Source of the DNA: Mogibacterium sp.
Lineage (GTDB): Bacteria; Bacillota; Clostridia; Peptostreptococcales; Anaerovoracaceae
Reading direction: 5' to 3'
Length of the DNA stretch: 64,000 bases
NCBI GenBank assembly: GCA_016775335.1
Contig: JAEUGJ010000012.1
Location: forward strand, 39,121-103,120
Shown here: positions 46,484 to 54,200 of the stretch, piece after piece
Numbering within the stretch: position 1 is the first letter of the stretch
Layout of the letters: every line of letters starts with the position of its first letter
The notes under the pieces: model-generated
The model's database searches: none
Told to the model about the DNA's origin: nothing
What the model saw: only the letters and a program-made list of their open reading frames with translations
Position numbers and translations under genes: made by a program

Positions 46484-47566
46484 TTATTTGTTGAGAATCT
46501 CGATGGCGTGGGAGGTGTGCTTCTTGAAACGGCCGATGACGGCGTTCTGGCAGCCTTTTTCCCCCAACTGATACTGCAGCCTTTCCAGCTCGTTCTTCTT
46601 GCAGGCGATAAGGAGACCGCCGGAGGTCTGCGGATCGTACAGGCAGTCCAGGCGCTCTTGCGATACCCGAATGGTGTAATCCATCACGTCCTTCTCCAGG
46701 TAGGACATGTTGTTGTGGGCGCCTGCCGGGAGGATGCCGTCGGCGGCGAATTCCAGGGCTCTGTCAAAAATAGGCACGCGTTCGGCATAGAGTTCCAGGG
46801 TGACGTTTCCGGCTTTGGCCATTTCCGCGGCGTGACCGATCAGACCGAAACCGGTGATGTCGGTGCAGCCGTCTACTTTTACTCCCTGCATACCCTCGTA
46901 TCCGTACTTGTTCAGCTCCGCCATGGTGCGGTTCATTTCCGCATCCTCTTCCGGCGTGAGCAGGTCCACTTTTGCGGCGGAGGTGAGAATGCCGATGCCG
47001 ATTTTCTTGGTAATTACCAGATAATCTTCTTCTTCGGCGCTGTTGCTGAGAATGTCGTCCGGATGGGCGAAACCGGTGACGCTGAGGCCGTACTTCGGCT
47101 CGTCGTCGTTAATGCTGTGACCGCCCACAATCATGGCGCCGCACTCGTTAACCTTCTCATTTCCTCCGGCGAGGATGGCTTCCACCGCATCTATCGGAAG
47201 GCAGTTCGGGAAGGTGAGCAGGTTCATGGCCAGCTTCGGAGTGCCTCCCATGGCGTAGATATCGCTGAGGGAATTTGCCGCTGCAATCTGACCGAACATG
47301 TACGGGTCATCTACAATCGGCGGGAAGAAGTCGATGCTGTTGATCAGTGCAACGTCATCGGAAACCCGATAGACGCAGGCGTCGTCGCTGCTGTCGAATC
47401 CCACCATTACATTCGGATCCTTGATTTTCGGCAGCTTAGAAAGAATATCGCTTAGGACTCCCGGCCCTACTTTGGCGCCTCACCCGCCGGCGCTGGTCAT
47501 TTCTGTCAGCCGCACCTTCTGGGGAATTCCCGGAATCGGGCAGGCCATTTTTTCGTTATTACTCAT
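46484..47566 (-). CDS. selD: selenide, water dikinase (SelD), selenocysteine-containing
   Basis: Makes selenophosphate from selenide and ATP. The reading frame runs from ATG 47566 through an in-frame TGA at 47482-47480 to the stop at 46484, 360 aa. Around the TGA the protein reads TSAGGUGAKVGPGVLSDIL, which is the conserved catalytic Cys/Sec motif of SelD with U at residue 29. A hairpin with a GG-containing loop follows (see the SECIS entry). Downstream, GFDSSDDACVYRVSDDVALI, MVGGHSINDDEPKYGL and DITGFGLIGHAAEM are standard SelD. Read without recoding, the gene would appear 5'-truncated, beginning only at residue 54. Cotranscribed after the NifS-like gene. Confidence 0.95.
47454..47482 (-). 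promoter_or_regulatory. UGA codon and candidate bacterial SECIS element in selD
   Basis: TGA at 47482-47480, then 11 nt, then stem AGGGC / GTCCT (five pairs, one G-U) enclosing the loop CGGGA, whose GG matches the bSECIS loop rule. Loop distance from the UGA (16 nt) lies in the known range for SelB recognition. Confidence 0.75.
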
Positions 47567-47605
47567 AGACAATTTAACTCCTATAGTTTTTTTCAATAGT
47601 TAAAA

Positions 47606-48760
47606 TTACTCGTTGGATTCCTGTGCATACTTGCGGATGGCTTCAATCGCCGTGTCGATTTCCTCTTCCGTGTTGAACGGTCCGATGGAGAATCGAACGG
47701 TTCCTTCCGGGAAGGTGCCCAGGGATTTGTGAGCCAGTGGGGCGCAGTGCAGTCCCACTCGGGTCATGATGCCGTATTCCTGCTCCAGCCGGAAGGCAAT
47801 CATGCCGTTATCGCCATTCAGGAAATCCACGGAAACCACCGCTACTCGGCCTTCTTCCGTCGGCATTCCCGCAATGCGGATTCCCGCCACATCTCGGATT
47901 CCATCCAGCATTCTTTTTACAAGCTTCTGCTCGTGCTCATGAACTTCCTGCTGGTGTTCCGCCAGCCAGCCGACAGATGCGTGCAGTCCGAAAATTCCCG
48001 GCAGGTTCATGGTTCCGCTTTCGAAACGGTCCGGCAGTTCCTCCGGCATCTCCGCCATATCGGAATGGCTTCCGGTTCCGCCGGAAATAACCGGGATTAA
48101 ATCGCCGGTAATCTCCGGATTCAGGAGAAGGGCACCGATGCCCTGCGGTCCCAGCATAGACTTGTGGCCCGGCAAGCTGAGGCCGTCGATGTGGCAGGCT
48201 TTCATGTCAATCGGCACATTTCCGGCAGTCTGAGCGGCGTCAACGAAGAAGAGAACGTTCTTCTCATGGCAGTGCTGTCCCACTTCTTGAAGCGGCATCA
48301 GGGTGCCACTGACGTTGGATGCGTGAACCATCACCACCGCCCGGACGGATTCGTCAATCATGTCCAGCGCTTCTTCCAGCTTCAATTCTCCCCGCTCATT
48401 GCACGGCATGTAGCCCACTTCAATCAGACCCTCCTGCTCCAGCTGATATACCGGGCGGTATACGGCGTTGTGTTCCATTCCGGAAATCAGAATCTTGTCG
48501 CCTTTCCGGGCAATCCCTTTAATCAGGAAGTTCAGGGAATAGGTGTTGCCCGGCGTGAAAATCGTGTACCGGGAACCGTAACCGTTCATCATTTTGCTGA
48601 TCATCTCTCGGGTCTCCAACACGACACCGGCCGCGGAGTAGGCCTTGGCATATCCGCCGCGGTTAATGTTGCTGCCCACATTCTTTATATAATCGTATAC
48701 TGCATCTCCCACAACATCCGGTTTCGGATAGGATGTGGCGCCATTATCCAGATAAATCAT
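47606..48760 (-). CDS. NifS/CsdB-like class V aminotransferase (cysteine desulfurase/selenocysteine lyase-like)
   Basis: PLP enzyme that probably mobilises selenium or sulfur for SelD. Start at 48760 (MIYLDNGATSYPKPDVV) behind AGGAGG. PLP-lysine motif LSLPGHKSMLGPQGIGAL, DAAQTAGNVPID for cofactor contact, and the catalytic-loop cysteine in VGLHCAPLAHKSLGT. 384 aa. It lies 39 nt upstream of selD in the same direction, so selenide delivery to SelD is the likely role; cysteine desulfurase activity is also possible. Confidence 0.88.
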   Translation of the reverse strand: MIYLDNGATSYPKPDVVGDAVYDYIKNVGSNINRGGYAKAYSAAGVVLETREMISKMMNGYGSRYTIFTPGNTYSLNFLIKGIARKGDKILISGMEHNAVYRPVYQLEQEGLIEVGYMPCNERGELKLEEALDMIDESVRAVVMVHASNVSGTLMPLQEVGQHCHEKNVLFFVDAAQTAGNVPIDMKACHIDGLSLPGHKSMLGPQGIGALLLNPEITGDLIPVISGGTGSHSDMAEMPEELPDRFESGTMNLPGIFGLHASVGWLAEHQQEVHEHEQKLVKRMLDGIRDVAGIRIAGMPTEEGRVAVVSVDFLNGDNGMIAFRLEQEYGIMTRVGLHCAPLAHKSLGTFPEGTVRFSIGPFNTEEEIDTAIEAIRKYAQESNE

Positions 48761-48885
48761 AGTGTCCTCCTTTGCATAACATACCAAAATACATACTATA
48801 TTAATAGGAAATAAAAGTCAAACGAGACACTCCATCAAAGATAGCTTACTCGGAAAAAATTGATAGAACAAATTTGTTTTTTCTA

Positions 48886-48914
48886 TTGCGTTATAGCCCT
48901 AACAATGATAAAAT
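48886..48914 (+). promoter_or_regulatory. promoter of tRNA-Sec
   Basis: TTGCGT, 17-nt spacer, TAAAAT; predicted start about 9 nt before the tRNA 5' end. Confidence 0.65.
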
Positions 48915-48929
48915 CTATAGCTGTGTCAT

Positions 48930-49023
48930 GGGAGTAGATAGGTGCTGGTGTGCCTTACGGTCTTCAAAACCGCTATGTGGCGTTAGGAGCGTCATGGGTG
49001 GGTTCGATTCCCACGTACTCCCG
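48930..49023 (+). tRNA. selC: tRNA-Sec (anticodon UCA)
   Basis: 94-nt tRNA with acceptor GGGAGTA / TACTCCC, anticodon loop CTTCAAA (UCA) on a CGGT/ACCG stem, a long variable arm (TGGCG / CGTCA) and T arm GTGGG-TTCGATT-CCCAC. CCA is encoded at 49024-49026. The long variable arm and UCA anticodon identify selenocysteine tRNA. The eighth acceptor position is G opposite G rather than a pair. Confidence 0.95.
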
Positions 49024-49026
49024 CCA

Positions 49027-49341
49027 ATAAAGCCTTGATATTGGTATAATCAGATACGGACTGGGAGAGTTCCCACTCCCCCCGGATTGTTTAGAGCTTG
49101 TCAATGAGCTCAAGGATAGCCTCAACGAGCATTTGCAGTGTCACGTTGAGGTTTTTTAATGCTCTGATTAAATCCTTCATGAACTTTTCCTACAGGGTGT
49201 GAGTATAATGATAGCGTGGAATATTAGAGAGGGCGCATCCCGGACTTAACATCTGGGAGCGCCTTTTTCAATGGGGAAATTTAGCGTCACCGAAAGGTGG
49301 CGCTTTTTCGTACACGAATTTAAGAATGCAGAGGGGAAGAC
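49027..49341 (+). other. gene-free stretch with three tandem terminator-like hairpins
   Basis: No supported gene. Hairpins: CCTCAACG/CGTTGAGG plus six Ts (49120-49157), GGCGC-TCCC/GGGAGCGCC plus five Ts (49232-49268), AGCGTCACC-GAAA-GGTGGCGCT plus Ts (49283-49308). This separates tRNA-Sec from the phage-like genes. Confidence 0.7.
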
Positions 49342-49515
49342 ATGGGAAAGTATCACATCACACATGATTATGACAGCGTGCTGCATGAGCTGTTTCACAT
49401 CGGTGTGAGAGAAGACGACCCACTGAAGACATTCGTTCGAGACCATGACCTGACAGACTTCCGTTGCATTGTTGATGAGTATGGCAGAGACTGGAGCAAG
49501 ACAAGGACAGAGTAA
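49342..49515 (+). CDS. small phage-type hypothetical protein
   Basis: 57 aa, starting MGKYHITHDYDSVLHELFHI and ending DWSKTRTE. GAGGGGAAG lies before the ATG. The stop overlaps the ATG of the HNH gene (TAATG), so they are coupled. I do not recognise a function; small ORFs in this position precede HNH endonucleases at the start of phage packaging modules. Confidence 0.6.
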   Translation: MGKYHITHDYDSVLHELFHIGVREDDPLKTFVRDHDLTDFRCIVDEYGRDWSKTRTE

Positions 49516-49787
49516 TGGCAGGCAAGAGGAACCGTAACCGCCCCGACCAAAGCGGTGTGCACCGGGGAGCGTTCGAGCGGAATAAAAAGAAAATCTACGC
49601 CACGCAAACAGTATGCGGTATCTGCGGAAAGCCGGTGGACTTTAATTTAAAGTACCCCCATCCTTTGAGCCCCTGCATCGATCATATCATCCCCATAGCC
49701 AAGGGTGGCCATCCGTCCGACCTGGACAACCTACAGCTGGCACACTGGACATGCAACAGAGCGAAAACAAAGAGAAAGCAAAGCTAA
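49515..49787 (+). CDS. HNH endonuclease (phage packaging-type)
   Basis: 90-aa HNH nuclease: zinc pair CGICGKPV, catalytic CIDHIIPIAKGGHPSDLDNL, and the second pair around HWTCNRAK. Small HNH proteins are encoded next to terminase genes in many phages and help packaging cleavage. Here a GC-rich stretch (49838-49860) follows but no terminase gene; the next gene is a portal fragment, so the terminase region has been deleted. Confidence 0.9.
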   Translation: MAGKRNRNRPDQSGVHRGAFERNKKKIYATQTVCGICGKPVDFNLKYPHPLSPCIDHIIPIAKGGHPSDLDNLQLAHWTCNRAKTKRKQS

Positions 49788-49937
49788 AACAGAGAGTTAT
49801 GCTTTAAAGAAAAAATAATTTTATACCGGGGGGTGGGCAACCCCGGGGACCCCCGGCCGGAATTTCACGCCGTCATTACGAATATTTCTCGCTGAACCGG
49901 ATCGGCGCGAGAACAGAATTTTTTTTGGAGGAAAAGA

Positions 49938-50579
49938 ATGAGCGACTACATGGGTATGGAATACCTTCGGAGAAAATTGAATCAGAAAAGGCATCGAGTG
50001 AATCTCCGGTACAAATACTATGACATGAAGAACTACACCAGAGACTTCGGCATCAGTACGCCACTGGAGCTGCGGGCATTCAATTCCAGTTTGGGGTGGT
50101 GCGCCAAAACGGTGGATTCCCTCGCAGATCGGGTGGTATTCAACGAATTCCGAAACGATATTCTGGCAATGAATGAGATCTACCAGATGAACAACCCGGA
50201 TATCCTGTTTAGGTCCGCAGAGCTGTCTGCCATGATTGCCGGATGTGCGTTCATCTACATTCAGCCGGCGGAAAAGAAAAATGAAGCGTTGTTGGTGCCG
50301 GTAATCTACAGACCGGGAGCCAAAAGACCTTTTGGTCATTCCAGAATCAGCAGAGTAAATACTGGTGGACATAGCGTTGGAAAAATACTAGAATACTATA
50401 AAATTGATGTGAACGTAGAAGACGTTGTAGATGCAGCAAGGAAAGGTAAAAGACACGCCGGCACGTACAACGATGCAATAAAAAAGACGGAAGGGCAATT
50501 AAAACGATCTATAGAGTCACACAGCGGAGAAGTGTCGGAACATGCAGAAAAAATAAAACATCCGGAATTATATGGCTGA
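49938..50579 (+). pseudogene. chimeric phage portal N-terminus joined to a foreign C-terminal segment
   Basis: 213 codons after a good GGAGG. Residues 1 to about 139 look like the SPP1-type portal protein (MSDYMGMEYLRRKLNQKRHR; LLVPVIYRPGAKRPFGHSRI) but are shortened, apparently by an internal in-frame deletion near residue 112. From about residue 140 the sequence turns AT-rich and unlike portal: RHAGTYNDAIKKTEGQLKRS, then SIESHSGEVSEHAEKIKHPE, a pattern I associate with C-terminal tails of phage or polymorphic-toxin-type proteins. This suggests a deletion that fused portal to the end of a downstream gene. A full portal is more than 400 aa, so portal function is lost. Confidence 0.6.
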
Positions 50580-50626
50580 ACAAGCCTACATTGAATCTGC
50601 TGTGTATGTAGAAAGGTTTAGATGAA

Positions 50627-50833
50627 ATGAATAAAGACATAATGAAAGAAATAATTGAAAACATCAAGGAAAATGCGGATGAGTTGAAGAGTAAAGAAAA
50701 ATTAAATGAAGTGGAATTTGGAGAATTGCTAGGGTATATGGAAGCGCTAACTATTATGAAAGGTGCATGCGCAGGATACGATATCGAAGAGTTGGGGTTA
50801 GGGTTTGATATTGAAAAAGAGTATTTAAAATAA
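50627..50833 (+). CDS. small acidic protein, possible immunity protein
   Basis: 68 aa, helical and acidic: NKDIMKEIIENIKENADELK, FGELLGYMEALTIMKGACAG, IEELGLGFDIEKEYLK. The pattern GYxEALxxxxG...LGLxFDI recalls short orphan proteins found after phage or toxin tails; an immunity role is inferred from position only. No strong ribosome binding site (AGAAAGGTTTAGATGA). Confidence 0.5.
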   Translation: MNKDIMKEIIENIKENADELKSKEKLNEVEFGELLGYMEALTIMKGACAGYDIEELGLGFDIEKEYLK

Positions 50834-50884
50834 AGGCTCTTCATGAATATTTGGTTATGACGATATTGAACAAGAGGTGAAAAA

Positions 50885-51220
50885 ATGGTTGTTGCGTGGA
50901 CCACGGAAATGGAAGAACTGTTTTATTTGTTTGATCCATGGATGGAGTGGCGTGTGAAAAATGAAGCTCCGCATGATGTTAAGGAAGCAGAAAGACAATT
51001 TATCGAGCTTTATGCGTATGAAAACAGTAAACAAAAGCATTTGAAAAAGTCTGCATGGACAGATGAAATGAAGAGGCTCCATAAGATTACGCATCCATGG
51101 GTGGAGTGGAGAATGAAAGAAGAAGCTCCGCAAGAAGCCAGAAACGCAAAAGATAGATTTTATGAATTGTATGCATACGAAGAAAAACGGCAGATGCGTT
51201 TAGAAGGATATACTAATTGA
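50885..51220 (+). CDS. internally duplicated small protein
   Basis: 111 aa made of two copies of a ~50-residue unit: WTTEMEELFYLFDPWMEWRV with APHDVKEAERQFIELYAYE, and WTDEMKRLHKITHPWVEWRM with APQEARNAKDRFYELYAYE. Each unit has the PW(M/V)EWR...EAP......F.ELYAYE core seen in small proteins of Firmicutes phages. Function unknown. AAGAGGTGA precedes the ATG. AT-rich compared with the host genes around it. Confidence 0.6.
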   Translation: MVVAWTTEMEELFYLFDPWMEWRVKNEAPHDVKEAERQFIELYAYENSKQKHLKKSAWTDEMKRLHKITHPWVEWRMKEEAPQEARNAKDRFYELYAYEEKRQMRLEGYTN

Positions 51221-51284
51221 GAAATTGAATTACATAATAAAGGGGAATGTTTAAAACTATTGAAAATATTTAGCAGAGTATAAA

Positions 51285-51354
51285 AAGAGAGCGGTCTACG
51301 TCCCTGGGCATATAGCCTTTACTTTCGTTTGGGGAGGACACAGACCACTCTCTT
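51285..51354 (+). ncRNA. long imperfect hairpin, possible small RNA
   Basis: AAGAGAG-C-GGTCT-ACG-TCC pairs with GGA-CAC-AGACC-A-CTCTCTT: 15 pairs in three blocks separated by a mismatch and a small internal loop, around a 32-nt terminal loop. No T-run follows. It could be a structured small RNA or part of a lost regulatory leader. Confidence 0.4.
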
Positions 51355-51400
51355 GAATATGTTTTGATAATAACATCAGTACGTGAAAAAGTCAAGAACT

Positions 51401-51429
51401 TTGAGAAAACATATGATTCATATTATTTT
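51401..51429 (+). promoter_or_regulatory. promoter of tRNA-His
   Basis: TTGAGA, 17-nt spacer, TATTTT, 15 nt upstream of the tRNA. Confidence 0.6.
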
Positions 51430-51444
51430 GTAAAGGAAAATCAT

Positions 51445-51516
51445 GGTGACTGTAGTTTAATGGCAGAACACTGGATTGTGGTTCCGGAAGCGTGGGTTCG
51501 ACTCCAATCAGTCACC
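51445..51516 (+). tRNA. tRNA-His (anticodon GUG)
   Basis: Acceptor GTGACTG / CAGTCAC with the histidine-specific extra G at -1 opposite C73, D arm with AATGGCAG, anticodon loop TTGTGGT (GUG), encoded CCA at 51517-51519. The T arm GTGGG-TTCGACT-CCAAT has a G-A mismatch at its third pair. It has its own promoter and terminator, so it is an autonomous gene. Confidence 0.85.
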
Positions 51517-51520
51517 CCAA

Positions 51521-51545
51521 AAGCCGTCTTCGGGCGGTTTTTTTG
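51521..51545 (+). terminator. rho-independent terminator of tRNA-His
   Basis: GCCGTC-TTCG-GGCGGT (six pairs including G-U) plus an eight-T tail. Confidence 0.85.
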
Positions 51546-51547
51546 TA

Positions 51548-51964
51548 GAAAAAATTTATCAAGGAGAATGTGAAGTTGAGGTGAAGTGTTATGCATTTCC
51601 GGTAGTTTTCCCCGGTTCTGCACAACATTTAGGCGGCAAAGGCGGATTCGTTACAACAGTTAGATAGCTTGGAGAACAAACGCTCTTCTTTCATTGGAGT
51701 ATAGACGAGAATCAAAAGGGAATGCTGTCCAGACTTCCGAAATACGTTAATTCAACGATGTTTCGCACAGTATTTCAGAAAATCCGCTGGTAATTGTTGT
51801 GCAAAAAGCTGATTCAGGAGACCTTTTGCATAACCTTTCACACCAACTTCACAATCAGATTCGGTTGGACTCTAATATTCCGGAAAGCGAGGAAAAAAGA
51901 CGTTGTTTATATTGCTTAAATGTCTTAAGATAAAGAAAATGGCGTGAGGCAAAAGGACGAAACA
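51548..51964. other. non-coding stretch, nothing recognised
   Basis: About 420 bp without a supported reading frame or strong structure; short frames here have no ribosome binding site. Probably decayed mobile-element sequence. Confidence 0.5.
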
Positions 51965-52111
51965 ATGGAAACGATAGATGCCTACAAAGTAGCAAATAGA
52001 ATTATGAACGATAAAAATATATCCGATGATGAATGGTTACAATTCCAAAAGGAAATACGAGATTTTCTGAAGACAGATCCACCGGAAGATGTACCGGAGT
52101 TCTTGAAATAG
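51965..52111 (+). CDS. small hypothetical protein
   Basis: 48 aa, METIDAYKVANRIMNDKNIS and DDEWLQFQKEIRDFLKTDPP in series, acidic and helical; AAAGGA lies 6 nt upstream of the ATG. No family recognised. Followed by a terminator at 52159. Confidence 0.5.
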   Translation: METIDAYKVANRIMNDKNISDDEWLQFQKEIRDFLKTDPPEDVPEFLK

Positions 52112-52158
52112 CATTAAACCGTTCCGGAACAGTTTTCTAATGCGAAATTATTACCTAT

Positions 52159-52187
52159 GAAAGTCGCCCATAGCAGGGCGACTTTTC
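52159..52187 (+). terminator. rho-independent terminator
   Basis: GAAAGTCGCCC / GGGCGACTTTTC with a 6-nt loop; U-rich 3' arm. Confidence 0.8.
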
Positions 52188-52288
52188 ATATGCGGATTTT
52201 CGCCTCGTTTCAGCTGCGCAGGGTAGAGCGGCTGATGCCCCACGCACCATCTGTGGTTTAGAGTTACACTTGCTGGAAGAATTAAATA

Positions 52289-52568
52289 TGCCTAGAATTT
52301 TAGAGCGAGTTCACGCTAATTTTGAAATTGAGGCCGATTAGCGTGAACGATTTTCCTGCCACATCAAATTTCGTCAGGGGGGGCCTCGGGAGCAAACCAT
52401 CTTCTTGATGATAGTTCACGCTTTTTGAAGGGAACTACCAATCCAGCGTGAACGTAAGGTCGTGATCTATTGCTTCAAAATTAGAATTCCGCAAAATCGC
52501 TAAAATGAGTTCACGCTTATTTCTGGTTTTCGGTCAACAAGCGTGAATCGTCCTTAAAATTCTAGGCA
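52289..52568. repeat. 280-bp palindromic element with 14-bp perfect terminal inverted repeats and three internal hairpins
   Basis: Ends are TGCCTAGAATTTTA (52289-52302) and its exact complement (52555-52568); imperfect homology continues to about 30 bp. Inside are three hairpins with the same arm: GTTCACGCTAAT/ATTAGCGTGAAC (52309-52348), GTTCACGCT/AGCGTGAAC (52414-52453), and TTCACGCTT/AAGCGTGAA (52510-52547). An additional 11-bp pair, CTAATTTTGAA / TTCAAAATTAG, links 52316 and 52474. No ORF. It resembles a MITE or the end array of a lost transposon; no clear target duplication is visible. Confidence 0.7.
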
Positions 52569-52787
52569 CATGAGACTGCATGCACAAATATCGCACAATA
52601 TAATTAGAACCTCATCATTTCTACTAGCGTTCCGTCCGCTTTTTCCCATCCCCGCAAGGCGCCGCAGAAAACCCTCGAGGAAATCGCCGGCAGGAGCAAT
52701 CCCGGCGGGTTCTTCACGGTGGCAATGACCATTCCTTTGTGGTATTATATAGGTTGAAATTGTGTGTAAAAAAACGAGGAGACCTTT
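52569..52787. other. selA upstream region
   Basis: 219 bp without a gene. It holds a GC hairpin CGCCGG/CCGGCG (52685-52707) and a TATTATATA box near 52744 that may be the -10 of the selA-selB promoter. Confidence 0.4.
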
Positions 52788-54197
52788 ATGAAAAAAAATG
52801 AAATTCTCAGACGAATTCCGAAGATAGATGAAGTGCTGAAGGCCGGAGGGCTGGAGCTTCTTTTCGCCAGCGCCGGCCGCACCGTCGTTACGGAGGCGGC
52901 GCGCAGCGTCATTCAGGATTTGCGAAATGAAATTCTGAAAATGAGCCCGGAGGAACTGGAGGGATTCGATATCCAACGGATGAATATCGAGGGAGTGGCC
53001 AACCGGGTAATCGCATATATGGAACAGGAGGACTGCAACAACCTGTATCCGGTGATTAATGCCACCGGAACGATTCTCCACACCAATCTGGGCAGAGCGC
53101 CGCTTTGCAAAGAAGCGGTGGAGAACGTGGCGGCGGTATCCAAGGGGTATTCCAATCTGGAATACGACGTGGAAGCCGGCAAACGCGGCTCTCGTCACAA
53201 CATCGTGTCCAAGCTAATCTGCGAACTCACCGGGGCAGAGGATGCCATGCTGGTGAACAACAACGCCTCCGCCACCATGATTGTTCTGTCGGCAATGGCA
53301 GAGGGCAAGGAAGTAATCGTGTCCCGAGGGGAGCTGGTGGAAATCGGCGGCGCCTTCCGGATTCCGGATATCATGGAGCAGAGCGGTGCCACCCTGCGGG
53401 ATATCGGCACCACCAACAAGACAAAGCCTTCGGATTATGTCAACGCCATCGATTCGGAGAAGACCGGCGCGCTGATGAAGGTTCACACCAGCAACTACCG
53501 GATTATGGGCTTTACGGAAGAAGCATCCCTGGAGGATCTGGTGGAAATCGGCAAGGAACACGACCTGCCGGTCATCTTTGATATGGGCAACGGACTGATG
53601 GTGGACCTTCAGAAATACGGCCTGGACGAGCCGAACGTTCCCGCATCCCTGAACACCGGCATTGACGTAATGCTGTTCAGCGGCGACAAGCTGCTGGGCG
53701 GACCGCAGGGCGGCATCATCGTGGGCAAAAAGAAATATATCGAGAAGATGAAGAAACATCCGCTGGCTCGGGCGCTTCGGGTGGACAAGATGACTTTCGC
53801 CGCAATGGAAGAAACCTTGAAGAAATACCGGGATACGGAGAAAGCCATGAGGGATATCCCAATTCTCCACATGATTACGGAACCGGCGGACTCCATGGAG
53901 CGAAGAGCGAACAGATTGGCCGAAGCCATTGCGGCAAAGAACAGCCAGGTGCACGCGGAAGTCGTTCCGGTACAGGATCAGATCGGCGGCGGCTCCGCAC
54001 CGATGGTATACCTGCCGGGATTCGGCGTGGCAATCTCTTCGGACTACATCTCCACACCGAGCATGGAGAAGCAGCTTCGGGAGAACGACCTGCCGATTGT
54101 GGCGCGAATTCACGACGACCGGCTGCTCCTCTGCGTCCGCACCATCGGGGAAGAGGAAGTTCAAACCGTTGCAAATGCCTTTGAAGGAATGGAGTAA
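52788..54197 (+). CDS. selA: L-seryl-tRNA(Sec) selenium transferase
   Basis: PLP enzyme converting Ser-tRNA-Sec to Sec-tRNA-Sec with selenophosphate. Start behind GAGGAGACC. N-terminal helical domain (RRIPKIDEVLKAGG), INATGTILHTNLGRAPL, NNNASATMIVLSAMAEGKEV, and PLP lysine in FSGDKLLGGPQGGIIVG. 469 aa, normal. selB follows 3 nt later. Confidence 0.97.
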   Translation: MKKNEILRRIPKIDEVLKAGGLELLFASAGRTVVTEAARSVIQDLRNEILKMSPEELEGFDIQRMNIEGVANRVIAYMEQEDCNNLYPVINATGTILHTNLGRAPLCKEAVENVAAVSKGYSNLEYDVEAGKRGSRHNIVSKLICELTGAEDAMLVNNNASATMIVLSAMAEGKEVIVSRGELVEIGGAFRIPDIMEQSGATLRDIGTTNKTKPSDYVNAIDSEKTGALMKVHTSNYRIMGFTEEASLEDLVEIGKEHDLPVIFDMGNGLMVDLQKYGLDEPNVPASLNTGIDVMLFSGDKLLGGPQGGIIVGKKKYIEKMKKHPLARALRVDKMTFAAMEETLKKYRDTEKAMRDIPILHMITEPADSMERRANRLAEAIAAKNSQVHAEVVPVQDQIGGGSAPMVYLPGFGVAISSDYISTPSMEKQLRENDLPIVARIHDDRLLLCVRTIGEEEVQTVANAFEGME

Positions 54198-54200
54198 TAG

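Noticed and set aside
47407..47566. selD as a frameshifted or truncated pseudogene beginning at 47407
   Set aside because: The upstream frame is open apart from one TGA in the exact catalytic Cys position, and a SECIS-like hairpin follows; recoding explains it better than damage.
51445..51519. tRNA-His as a second att site of the prophage
   Set aside because: Its 3' end does not repeat the tRNA-Sec 3' end and no matching direct repeat was found on the other side.
51364..51667. Small frames 51364-51573 and 51476-51667
   Set aside because: They run through the tRNA-His gene and its terminator.
52309..52548. CRISPR array
   Set aside because: The repeated 9-bp arms occur as inverted pairs, not as direct repeats with unique spacers, and no cas genes are present.
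52309..52548. Integron attC sites
   Set aside because: Palindromic spacing is superficially similar, but the core GTTRRRY/RYYYAAC boxes and cassette genes are absent.
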